Shown here: in pieces, positions 24,020 through 34,384 of the stretch
Numbering within the stretch: position 1 is the first letter of the stretch
How the letters are laid out: every line of letters starts with the position of its first letter
Origin: Synaphobranchus kaupii
Taxonomy: Eukaryota; Chordata; Actinopteri; Anguilliformes; Synaphobranchidae
Assembly (NCBI GenBank): GCA_029718625.1
Contig: CM056378.1
Coordinates: 64,627,027 to 64,691,026, forward strand
DNA length: 64,000 nt
Reading direction: 5' to 3'
Position numbers and translations under genes: made by a program
Notes under the pieces: model-generated
The model's input: only the letters and a program-made list of their open reading frames with translations
Database searches by the model: none
Told to the model about the DNA's origin: nothing

Positions 24020-24730
24020 ATCCATCAGCAGCCATATTGGGTGCCAGAACGCCTGGTGGAAGAGCCGTCGTCCAGTGAATGGAGCAGCCCTATTGTCATT
24101 GTGCCAAAGAAAGACGGATCTCTCAGGGTCTGCATTGATTTTAGAAAGCTGAATGCCATACCCCAGTTTGATGCATACCCAATGCCCCGCATTGACGACC
24201 TTCTTGAGAAGATTGGAAGAGCGAATTATATCACCACCCTGGACTTATGCAAAGGGTACTGGCAGGTGCCCTTGGAAGAGAAGTCCAGAGAGTATACAGC
24301 TTTTAGAGCCCTCATTGGATTATACCAATTCACGGTCATGCCCTTTGGGTTGCAAGGGGCACCAGCAACATTCCAGCGCCTCATGGACCGTGTGCTGCAG
24401 GGATATGAAGACTGCTGTGCCGCATATCTGGACGATGTGGTCATCTTTAGGCACATCTGGGAGGAACATCTCCAGCATCTTCACCGGGTCCTTCAGCAAA
24501 TCCATGGGGCCAGCCTGACACTCAACCCTCAGAAGTGCGAGTGGGCGAGGCAGGAGACAAAGTACCTGGGCTACCTTTTGGGGAAGGGGAAGGTTCGGCC
24601 GCAAGTGGACAAGGTTGTGTCCCCGCACGAGAAAGCAGATGAGGTCCTTTTTGGGTCTCGTGGGGTGGTACCGCTTCATACCCAATTTTGCCTCTATCGC
24701 TACACCCCTCACCAACCTCAGGCTGGCTTA
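24020..24730 (+). pseudogene. Gmr1-like reverse transcriptase, 3'-truncated
   Basis: The frame 24041..24748 has the motif order SSEWSSPIVIVPKKDGSLRV, TTLDLCKGYWQVPL, MPFGLQGAPATFQRLM and AYLDDVVIF (the catalytic YLDD near 24424-24435), then TKYLGYLLG. After about 24625 the homologous sequence switches phase and stops at about 24730, before RNase H. It sits after the integrase, not before. Confidence 0.88.
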
Positions 24731-25206
24731 GTAGCCTGTTCTGAATGACACTTGCGTGTTTCTAACAGCGGTAGGAACATACCATGTGTAAACTAATTGC
24801 ACTATATAAGTGAGTATTCGTTCACGGCGATAAATAAAGGATTTAAGGATAAATATCCTTAAAATGAATTACAATCGTTTTATTTTTTTTGTCTGTAAAT
24901 TAATGCAGCTACTGAGGAGCTGCATGTGGTTACCATAATTCATTGGTATTTTATTTACTTAGTGGGCGGGGCTATGCCTACAAAAAGGAGCCCCAATCCT
25001 CATTTCAGTGTGGAGTGTAAGAAAAAAGCCAGATAGTAGCTGTGGTAATAAATATAGGTATCAATTTGTTGTTTTGCAATTTGGTTGTTTTTATATTTAG
25101 CACCGTATATATATATATATATATATATATATCTTTGCACCAAAAATGCTATTGCGGCGGAGCCATATGTTCGTCGAACCTAGGACCGTGTCACGCCCTA
25201 CGGCGT
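24731..25206. other. Stretch between Gypsy fragment and repeat R copy 2
   Basis: Contains tatataag at 24803 and aataaagg about 30 bp on, a spacing seen in some LTRs but too weak to call. A GC-box-like motif (gggcggggc, 24963) and an AT dinucleotide microsatellite (25106..25133) are also present. No gene. Confidence 0.4.
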
Positions 25207-25637
25207 ACCTAGACGACAGAGGACCACTTTCAGCCCAGCAAACAGAGAATGCATAACTCAACGACCTGACTGTAGCGAGGCAAGATTCGCGCCTTGTTAT
25301 GCACTGGCTGGGTAGGCTGCCATGCATTGGCGCCGGGAGGCAACGGAGATTTTCCGTTTCGTAAGCGGACTAAATAAAACCATTATGGGCCGTTCACACA
25401 GCAGACGGTAGACAGCAGGACAGTAGACGGTACAATGGCAGGGACGTAGTTGACTACAGAAATGTCAGATACGGTAACGCATTGTTTATATCCGTTGCCA
25501 TATTTACGGTCCGTGCGAAACAGATTACCGGTGTACCAAAGAGCGCCTTCGCAAAATGGACCGCGACTGAAAGTGAATTTATACATTGTGTGTGTGTGTG
25601 TGTGTGTATTACTGCGTTGTTTCAGTCTGTGTCTTCA
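25207..25637 (+). repeat. Direct repeat R, copy 2
   Basis: Uninterrupted counterpart of 20258..20992, including the ggccgttcacacagcagacg terminus at 25388, the tccgttgccatatttacggt block, and a TG microsatellite (25587..25609) longer than in copy 1. Confidence 0.75.
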
Positions 25638-26096
25638 TAAATGGTCGGTGTGTGTGTGTATGTATCATAATGTCAGCTAGTTTAGGTAGCTTCGCTAGCT
25701 AGTTAGTTACACCTCAAATCATACACAGAAAAGCTTCTGAAAATACAGCTAACGTGTACCTGGAATCTGCATGTCAGTGCTTACAACACTTCATGCTGCA
25801 GCCTTTTTGTCAAGATCTCTGTATTTCTTAACAATTTGGTTCGATATTTCCTTCCACTTCTCTCGTTCTCTAGCACAAAATTGCACAAACTTCTCATCCA
25901 TTTTGAAACGTACCACTTCCGTTCCATCGACACGTGACCCGACCGCAGCGGTGGACGGTAAAAATAAAAATATTTATTCCGACGGCAAGTTCGTCCTGAC
26001 ATCGGTGATTTTGCCGTCGACTGCTGTCGTTGTCTCATTGAAAACAATGACATTCGGTTTCGTCCTGCTGTCTGCCGTCCGCTGTGTGAAAGGCCC
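25387..26096. mobile_element. DNA transposon remnant with GGGCC...GGCCC ends
   Basis: The left end gggccgttcacacagcagac and the right end, reversed, gggcctttcacacagcggac, form a good terminal inverted repeat. Flanks attat and tttat are similar but not identical, so the superfamily is not settled; PIF/Harbinger or a relative is possible. On the minus strand near 25797-25911 there is a short frame starting MDEKFVQFCARER that looks protein-like and stops after 38 codons. Its left third is duplicated in repeat R copy 1. Confidence 0.6.
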
Positions 26097-27838
26097 TTTA
26101 TGATGCAATACGTATAATTTTATCAACACAAACAAATACAATTGCACACACTTTTTTATTTTTTTTTAAATTTGATGGAGAATGATCGAGATTTGTAGAT
26201 CAGTTTTGAGGTCACGGCTACTCTTTCGTCCATGCTTCCGTGGTCTGAACCACATTCCCCCTCCCCCGCAGATCTACACATCTCATAATTGCTATGTTCT
26301 CTCTTGAATCGAAACACAGAAATCCATCGTAGCGACAGAAAACTTTAATCCCTGCATGTCTACTAATAATTTTAACATAGTTACATAATAACATTTTCTC
26401 AGTCCGTAATATTTCCTGCACTGAGGAAATTAGAGGGAACTAACGTTAAGTAGGTATCGATATACTTAAATGAGTTCGCCCATTCTCTCCACTCAAGAAG
26501 TCATAGTGCAGGAAAGAATGGTATGACCCACCCGAGGTGGGCTTTTAGGGGGTGGAACACTGAGTTATTCATTTTTACATTGTACTTGAAATTTTGATAT
26601 GTTTTCACTCGTGCCTTGCTGAATACATTTCAACTTTAGAGCCCTGCACATTTGTGTCTCTTTACATGTTCAGCTCCTTACACCCCCCCTCTTCTCCCCA
26701 GACTCGTTAAACATGTGTGTGTGTGTGTGAGTGGGGTGAAAATACAGGATATAGAGAGTGCTTTGCATCTAAAAAAGAAACTTAAAACTGGAAGAGCCTG
26801 ACACAGATATTAACCAGGGAGATGTACGTTAATGTTATACAGCACACAAGCAATTAATTTTGTAATGGTATTCATACAAGCATTTAGTTGCAAGGCACAA
26901 CATCCAAAAACTGAAAATAGCCTTGTGTAATGGTAGTTTGCAACTGCTAGCTAGCTAACACAGTAAATAACTTTATAGCAACCTAACGTTATAACCCAAA
27001 CATAAGCATGGCATGCAGTTTCATACTTCTAGCCTATGCGCTTCGTCAGCTAGCCAAGTCTGCAAACTCAGAAAGTATGGTTAACGTTAGCTGAGCAAGT
27101 ACGATGCGTTTTAAGTGCAAAATGTTCATTAAAAAACAAATCCTTTATCCCTATCCACAGTGCCCCCCTAGTGGTAGTCGACGATGTCTCAATTATGCTT
27201 ATTATGTTGGCGATATATACTGTATGTGACGATTCTGACATTTATTCAGTTGCAAATTTATGAATGGTACAGCCTCTTCTTCAATTCAAGCTTTAAACCA
27301 TGGATGTGCAGTTAAGAAATTTGTAATGTTTTGTAATGCTTTTGTTAGTGAGGTTAGGGGGCACCCCTGGTCAAAATGCCTTTTACAATTAATATCTAAT
27401 TGAACAGAAGCTAACCTGACCTCTAAATGGTACAAAGTTAAACATGACATTTCTTAAAATTTTCTATTTTTAATTTTTTAATCTGATCAGTTATACAAAA
27501 TCATTGTACATTGTACGTTCATTTATTCAAATGATGATGGACACAGCTCCTCTGCCCCCACACCTCTCTCTCGCTCACCGCACATATTTTTCAAAATTGT
27601 GTAGTAGGCGAAGACAGGCTGAGACAGTGGGTGTACTTACTCTTTGAGCGCATGACTTAAGTTGGCCATCTCTGAATCTGGCCCTTAGACACACAAGGCA
27701 CATTGTAATGCCATCACACTGATCTTTATTAACTCATGTACCCAAATTAACCTGTAGTTCCAGCTTACATAAAACAGGCGTATTAGAGCACGAGTTCATG
27801 GAAGATGAAAACACCTCATACACAGATGGCTGCCATAC
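26097..27838. other. Intronic DNA with fragments of dispersed repeats
   Basis: 27205..27325 matches both flanks of the TTAA foldback at 13069..15690 but lacks the element (an empty-site paralogue). 27480..27655 matches 9400..9590. Poly-T lies near 26152-26168 and a TG run near 26716-26730. No coding frame supported. Confidence 0.6.
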
Positions 27839-27919
27839 CGAGAGAGTCTCTGCTGTTAGCGCCTCCAGGTCCTGTGCCTCTTCTGGGATGGAGTCATTGT
27901 CCCCCACTGGCTCCTTCTT
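27839..27919 (-). CDS. sars1: Seryl-tRNA synthetase 1 (cytosolic), next internal exon
   Basis: This 81-bp, 27-codon, phase-0 exon on the minus strand encodes KKEPVGDNDSIPEEAQDLEA then LTAETLS. It follows directly, in protein order, the exon at 54325..54395 (which ends in MK). The acceptor is cttttctgggctgtag just above 27919 and the donor is gtatgg below 27839. In human SARS1 the equivalent stretch, about residues 70-96, almost coincides with the eukaryotic insertion I of the tRNA-binding domain, an acidic loop-like segment. The exon therefore encodes a discrete structural insert. If it is read through, the frame continues for 33 codons in intron before a stop. The following exon (expected to start near TVTQIKKV) was not found between here and position 1. 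A processed pseudogene is excluded because introns are present. Confidence 0.93.
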
Positions 27920-29090
27920 CTACAGCCCAGAAAAGCAAAAAGCACAAAAACACCAGTCAGACACCTATAAAATATAAATAATAGCAACTTCATTTATACT
28001 GCTTTCCTTGCCTGCTGAATAAAGTTCTTCATACAGAACAAGTATAGATAAAATAATGAAATTAAAGTGAATCAAGATAATACACATTGAACAAAACAGA
28101 AACACAGTTAAAATACTTAGCCAAAAGTTACATGCAATAGCAATGTCATTAACGCTGTGAAAGGGTGCAGGACATTTGTTCTCTTGTCCAGAATGAACAA
28201 TAACAGTTTTTTGTTTTCACCTTAAAAAATCAACAATGAATTCACAGGAAAAACAAAGCTAGGCAAGCCTAGCTCAGCCCGGACGCCTGTATGCAGCCAG
28301 TGGCAATAAGAGCCAGCTGCAGGGGCGGATAAGCCTCATGAGTGAGCAACGAAACGTGTGCATGCGCGCGAATGTAGCCAAATCCCGGAGGCAAGCCACA
28401 CAAAAGCGAAGCCTGTTGCATGAGCAAAGCCTGAGGAAATGTGCATGTGCGCAAATGTCTGTGACATGAGCTATGGACAGGTCTAAAACACGTGAAAATT
28501 ATGTTTTATTTGGTACAGCAATATATTGGACATCTAACGTTGATCCAATATATATACATAAATAATTTCTGTATAACGTTGAACAAGTTCACGTCAATTA
28601 ACACCTACTAACTACCATTTTCGGTTGCTTTCCCCAGTGACCCGTTCATGATGTCAGCTAAACACACTTGGACTGAGTTGTTTTTTTGAGTGGGTGGGCG
28701 CATCACAATCGTGAAAGTCTATTTCTGATTGGCTGTTCATGTTGTATTTGAAGAATAGAAGAAACAAACGCGAATGATAGTTTTATCGGAAATAAATATT
28801 ATCGTTAGCGTGGCAAATTTTATCGCGAAAATTATCAATATCGTTTTATCGCAATTTCACATGTTTTTTTGACCTGTTTGGCCAGTTGTCCATTTTTAAC
28901 GTGTGAGTGCCATCATTTCCTATTGGCTGCTCAGCATTTGGGTTAAAACATTTCCATCAGCATAGGGGTGGACTACTCAGGGTTTCCATTAACCGGAAAT
29001 TACCGTATTCTTACGGGCAAAAACTGTCAAAGTCCGACAAATTAAAAACTTGCCGGCCATAATGTCCGGTAAAAAATCATCCTAAGCACA
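27920..29090. other. sars1 intron start, no element defined
   Basis: A GC-rich stretch at 28260-28470 holds repeated gcatg/tgagcaa motifs, with no recognised function. At 28978 cagggtttccattaaccgga looks like one end of a hAT-type MITE whose other end is missing. No gene. Confidence 0.4.
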
Positions 29091-29424
29091 TTTATAATTT
29101 TATTGAAATAAATTCCATTTCATTTAATTTTTTTGAAATATTTTTATTTTATTTATTTTTTTAAATCAACCAAAACATAATACATATCATAATAACATTA
29201 CATTCAAAACATACCATATATACTTCATCTTATACAAAATATAAAATAAATAAAAAATGAAATAACATGAAATAATAATAATAATAATAATATAACCATC
29301 AAAAAATTACATGAAAATAATAATACGTAAATGAAAAACTTAAACAGGGAAAGGGGGGAGGGTTTAGAACAGGAAGTCACAGATTACCAATTCATCCATC
29401 TATACCTACGTACACATACATATA

Positions 29425-31062
29425 CAGTCAAGCCAGAAAGTCTCCCCACCCCTTTCACCTTCTCCACGTTTTATTACGTTACAGACATATTCTACAATAG
29501 ATTGAGTAAATTTTTTGTCTCTAAATTCTACACAAAATAGCCCATAATGACAAAGTGAAAACAGGTTTTTAGACATTTGTGCTAATTTATAAAAAATCTA
29601 AATGTTAAATATCATATGTACACAAGTGGGCACACCCTTTGATATGACACCCAAAAGTGAGCTGAGGTGCATTTTGTTTCCACTGATACTGCTTGAGATG
29701 TTTCTACAACTTAATTGGAGTGCACCTGTGATACATTCAATTGATTGGACATGACTGGGGATTGCCAACACCTGCCTATATAAGGTCCCACAGTTGACAG
29801 TGCATGTCAGAGCAAACTCCAAGCCATGGGGTCAAAGGAATTATCTGCAGACCTCAGAAACAGGATTGTGTCAAGGCATAGATCTGGAGAAGGGTACGGA
29901 AAAATCTCTGCAGCTTTACAGGTCCCAAAGAGCACAGTGGCCACCATCATTCATAAATGGAAGAAGTTTGGAACCACCAAGAATCTTCCTAGACCTGGCC
30001 GCCCGCCCAAACTGAGCAATCGGGGAAGACGGGCCTTGGCCAGAGAGGTGAGCAGGAACCCGAGGGTCACTCTGACAGAGCTCCAGCGTATCCTTGTGGA
30101 GATGGGAGAACCTTTCAGAAGATCAACCATCCAGGCAGCACTCCACCAATCAGGCCTTTATGGTAGTGGCCAGACGGAAGCCCCTCCTTAGTAAAAGGCA
30201 CATCACAGCCCGCTTGGAGTTTGCCAAAAGGCACCTAGAGGACTCTCAAACCATGAGAATCAAGATTCTCTGGTCTGATGAAACCAAAATGGAACTTTTT
30301 GGCCTGAATACCAAGCGTCACATCTGGAGGAAACCAGGCACCGCTCATCACCTGGCTAATACCATCCCTACAGTGAAGCATGGCGGTGGCAGCATCATGA
30401 TGTGGGGATGTTTTTCAGCAGCGGGAACGGGGCGACTAGTCCTGATAGAGGGAAAGATGAATGCAGCTAAGTACACCGAGATCCTTGAAGAAAACCTGCT
30501 CCAGAGCGCTCTGGACCTCAGACTGGGGCGAAGGTTTACCTTCCAACATGACAACGACCTGAAGCACACAGCCAAGAGAACAAAGGAGTGGCTTCGGAGA
30601 AAGTCTGTGCATGTCCTTGAGTGGCCTAGCCAGAGCCCAGACCTGAATCCAATTGAACATCTGTGGAAAGAGCTGAAAATGGCTGTGTACCGACGCTCCC
30701 CATCCAACCTGACGGAGCTTGCAAGGATATGCCAAGAGGAATGGGCAAAAATGTCCAGAAACAAGTGTGCCAAGCTCGTAGCTTCTTTCCCAAGATGCCT
30801 TGAAGCTGTAATAGCTACCAAAGGTGCAGCAACCAAGTATTATGCTAAGGGTGTGTACAGATATGTAACCCCTAAATAACCTATTTTTGTCAGTAAAATA
30901 AAATTGCATATTTTCTAAAAACCTGTTTTCACTTCGTCATTATTGGCTATTGTGTGTAGATGTTTGAGGCAAAAAATGAACTCAATCTATTGTAGTATAA
31001 GTCTGTAACGTAATAAAACGTGGAGAAGGTGAAAGGGGTGGGGAGACTTTCCGGCTTGACTG
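29425..31062 (+). mobile_element. Tc1-type transposon, nearly intact
   Basis: The ends cagtcaagccagaaagtctc and its near complement at 31062 are flanked by TA on both sides. Inverted repeats extend well over 100 bp: the gttttattacgttacagac block (29468) and the aaaacctgttttcact block (30919) each pair with the opposite end. The length of 1638 bp suits a full Tc1. Its single transposase gene has one frameshift. Confidence 0.93.
29826..30879 (+). pseudogene. Tc1 transposase with one frameshift
   Basis: It begins MGSKELSADLRNRIVSRHRS with a paired-like helix-turn-helix (KISAALQVPKSTVATIIHKW), a GRPPK AT-hook-like linker and a second HTH region up to about 30160. There the phase changes by an apparent 2-nt loss, and the rest continues in frame 30094..30879 to a normal stop at 30879. 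The catalytic residues are visible: D in [11 protein letters not shown] (30276), D in [10 protein letters not shown] (30551) and E in [11 protein letters not shown] (30660). The usual Pro after the second D reads Leu. About 350 aa in all, normal Tc1 length. It would cut and paste DNA at TA if intact. Confidence 0.92.
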
Positions 31063-33320
31063 TATATATATATATATATACCCACATATACAAATACCTA
31101 CTCATATACTTATCTATACATATACATGCTCCTTTTTTTTCGCTATCTTCTCAATGTCAACAATTCAGGTTCTAATATCTATTGCCTATAGTAATTCATT
31201 CCATGTCTCATTAAACTGATCTACTATATTCCGTTCTCTTGCTATAACTCTCAATATTTAAATATGACATCAAAATCTTCCATTCTTCCAGTTTCGGCGC
31301 CACACTTGCTTTCCAATTTTTCAGTATAACTTTTTTCAAAACTATGAAGGAAACCAGTAAAACCTTTAATTGAGATTTTCTTAACCCTGGATCCTTTTTC
31401 AATTCATGTAATAAACATAATGAGGGTGTAAAGTCTATTTCCTTTTTTATACTTTGTAATACCAATTTTTCCATCTCTTTCCACAACTTTCTTATTCCTT
31501 CGCATTCCCAAAATGAATGTAGTCTTGGTGTATTCTACATTTCAAACATTTATCTGAAATATTTTTATCAAATTTGTGAAGTTTAAATTGTATCAGCCTC
31601 AGATTTTCATTTATTATAGCTTCTTGTGTATTTTGTATGTTTTTTTCCCAGTGTGTTTTAATATCATCTTGAGCCAAATCTTTATTCCATTTTTTATTAT
31701 AAACTAATATAGCTGTAGCTTCATACACTTGCAACAATACCTTATATGTGTTTTACTTATTAAATAATGACTATTTGCTTTATCAAAAAGAATACTGTCC
31801 AATTCACTCTTATTATCTGAAAAAATAAAAAGAATTATGTTTCATAAAATTTATTTGCATAATTTGCAGAAATGGAAATTATTCTTTATCTGATAAATAA
31901 TAATCAAGTGATACCCTTTGAGGAATTTGTGTATAATTTAATACAATTTTCTTCCCAAGAGGTCCAACAAAGTGGTTTATTTTGAATTTGTAGTCAATAA
32001 TTGTTCCATAATGGTAAACTGCCAGGGATTATTATAGATAATATTATATAATATTATATAATATAATATTATTATATTATTTAGAAGCCTTTTCATTTTC
32101 TTAAAGTTTTGAATAATATTATTTATAATAAAGTTATCTACATTTTTACTTTTATTGTTTGAGAAAAGTGAATGTACAAAGTAAATGTAAATTTTTTGAC
32201 TGTAATTGAGAATTTTCTATATGAATCCATTTTTAATCTGGAGAATTATGTATTATATGATACAGATAACAGAGCACTGAGAGGCGAGTTGATACAACTC
32301 AAACTTCCTTCATCTCTCTTAATTCTTGCCCCTTTATTTACCCATATAAATGATGTAATTACTGAATTAAGAGCTTTGAAGAATGATTTTGGTTCCAGGA
32401 ATAGTTCAGGTAACCAAATCATTCTTATTAAATTCTTATTTAAATGTATTCTCCCAATAAGATTAATTGGGAAGTCCATCCAATTGTTTATATTATCTTT
32501 CAGTTTATTAAGTAATGTATAAAAATTATCTTTTAATAATTGTTTCTTACTTGAACTAATATAACAGCCTAAATATTTGAAATTTTTGGATTGCCATTTA
32601 AATTCTGAGAATTCCTCGAGATTACAATGCAAATCTATTGGCATTATTACTGTTTTATCTTTATTCATTTTATAACCTGAAATCTTTGAATATTCATGAA
32701 TTATTGCCATAAGAGGAGGTAATGATATGGAGCGATCAACCGATCAGGCTTTTTCTGCGTCTACTGCCATTACGACTGTACTGAATATATTTTTCTTGAT
32801 ATATTGTATAAGAGTTAGGCATGTACGAGTATTGGTTTGCAAATGTCTGTTTTTTATGAAACCTGTTTGGTTCCGATTAATAATATCAGGTAAAACCTTT
32901 GTGATTCTATTACTTAGCCATTTTGAGATTACCTTCGCATCACTATTAATCAAAGAGATTGGGGTTCACTACTTCAGATCACAGACCAATCGACCTGGTT
33001 TTAGAATCACCGAAATTATGGTCTGATACATACTCATTGGAAGAGAGTTCCTTGCAGGAATTTCACAATACCTTCATAAATAAGAGAGATTTGTTCCCAA
33101 AATTTAAGAAAGAAGTCTGGGACAAAACCATCTGGTCCCGGTGCTTTTCTTTTAGGACTATTTTTTAAAATTTCTTTAATTTCATTTTCCGTTATTTCTT
33201 TCCTTAATGCTATTTTATGTTCGGCTGAGATCTCTTAATTCAATTGAGTCAAGAAATGCTCATTTATTACTTTATTATTTCTAATTAATTCTAAATCTTT
33301 ATCTTTAAGAATAATTTGGG

Positions 33321-34380
33321 AGAGCACTGAGAGGCGAGTTGCGTGTATGTGGAGTGTATGTGCGATGAACGAAACAAAAGTTACGTTTGTTCCACTCTGA
33401 TCAAGCTCGTGCTTGGATTGGATGCAATAGGCCTAGCCACCATTAGGGATGGGCAGGACGAGTCGGCTAGCCAAATAAACGGTGCTGCTCCTGCTAGTCG
33501 GGAAATACTAGTCAGTTAAACTATTTATTTATTTTTTACATTTTTATTAAGACATTTACATTTTGTTTTAAACAGTTAGCTAATTTGCACCCAAATAATC
33601 TTCATAATAAAATGTTGCTTTTAAAAAGAACATTTTTTTTTAAACTCAGGCAAGCACGGAAAAATGTAGGCTCTGTTCCATTATGTATATCCTACAAAAC
33701 ATGACAACCATTCAATCAATAAAAGTTAGCCAAGAACAGTCGGCATATTTACTGAAAACCATTTCAGTATTGGCAGCTGGTAGGCAATAGCCTATGTTAA
33801 AAAGCAATAGCTACTCAGACCATACATTTTTGTTGAGAAATGAATAACAAGCATGTGAACGTGGTCGGGTCATAGATGGGGGGACCAATAACAGTCGCAA
33901 TATTGAAAATCATTTTCAAATAAACTGACTGGGCAGGATCAGTTAATAGGCCTATTGGCATATTATAAAAAAGCAAACACTGCTACACTTACTCAGACCA
34001 TTTTTGTTGAATGACCAGAGATGCGAAGCATAGACTGTAGAAAACACGCAACACGTAACAAACACAACTCATATGAACTCTTCTCTCAAGAAAGGCATTT
34101 ATTCGCTCAATTAAAATGTGAAGCACCGCGACCCAAATTGCTGTGGCAACTAGAAAATTTCTAGAACTAGAAGCTAGACAAAAACTGAAATTTCTCAGAA
34201 GAAACTGTAAGGTCAGCTTGTGACAGTTACTGACAGCATGACCTAGGCAGTAGCCTATAAATATAATACGTCTGTATTATGTTTAAGGCATCTTACTATT
34301 CCATTTTACTGGTGGTTGCATGAGATGATCTGGCCTGATTCTGCTACTGCTTATGTCGTGCCGTCAGTAACTAACAGACC
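33321..34380. other. Intronic DNA with one possible hAT end
   Basis: 33455 tagggatgggcaggacgag resembles a hAT terminus; no partner was found. 33321..33341 repeats a 21-bp word inside the L1 (32271..32291). No gene. Confidence 0.4.
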
Positions 34381-34384
34381 TTAA

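Larger units (their letters stand above)
21000..24730 (+). mobile_element. Gmr1-like Ty3/Gypsy retrotransposon, truncated and broken
   Basis: The domain order along the plus strand is Gag with SCAN-like capsid, zinc knuckle, protease, integrase, GPY/F, then reverse transcriptase. Integrase before RT is the reverse of ordinary Gypsy and is the hallmark of the Gmr1-like group. The copy stops inside the RT thumb near 24730, with no RNase H and no 3' LTR clearly attached. There are several frame breaks. Old copy, not functional. Confidence 0.88.
29095..33320 (-). mobile_element. L1-clade LINE, 5'-truncated and broken, split by a Tc1
   Basis: Minus-strand ORF2 pieces in order: KAPGPDGFVPDFF (about 33120-33160), the RT frame INSDAKVISKWLSNRI and NQTGFIKNRH (32744..32953), the post-RT SKISGYKMNKDKTVIMPIDL with WVNKGARIKRD (32246..32710), then C-terminal frames (31492..31737, 31211..31486). 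An AT-rich 3' region continues to about 29095 on the far side of the Tc1. RT signatures and the PGPDGF motif place it in L1. It is 5'-truncated at 33320, with many frame breaks. Confidence 0.82.

Noticed and set aside
20258..25637. Calling repeat R the LTR pair of the Gypsy element
   Set aside because: No clean TG...CA ends, primer-binding site or polypurine tract was seen, and R contains the end of a DNA transposon; kept only as an open possibility.
27839..27919. sars1 processed pseudogene
   Set aside because: The two exons are separated by 26.4 kb with consensus splice sites, and the frame is intact in both.
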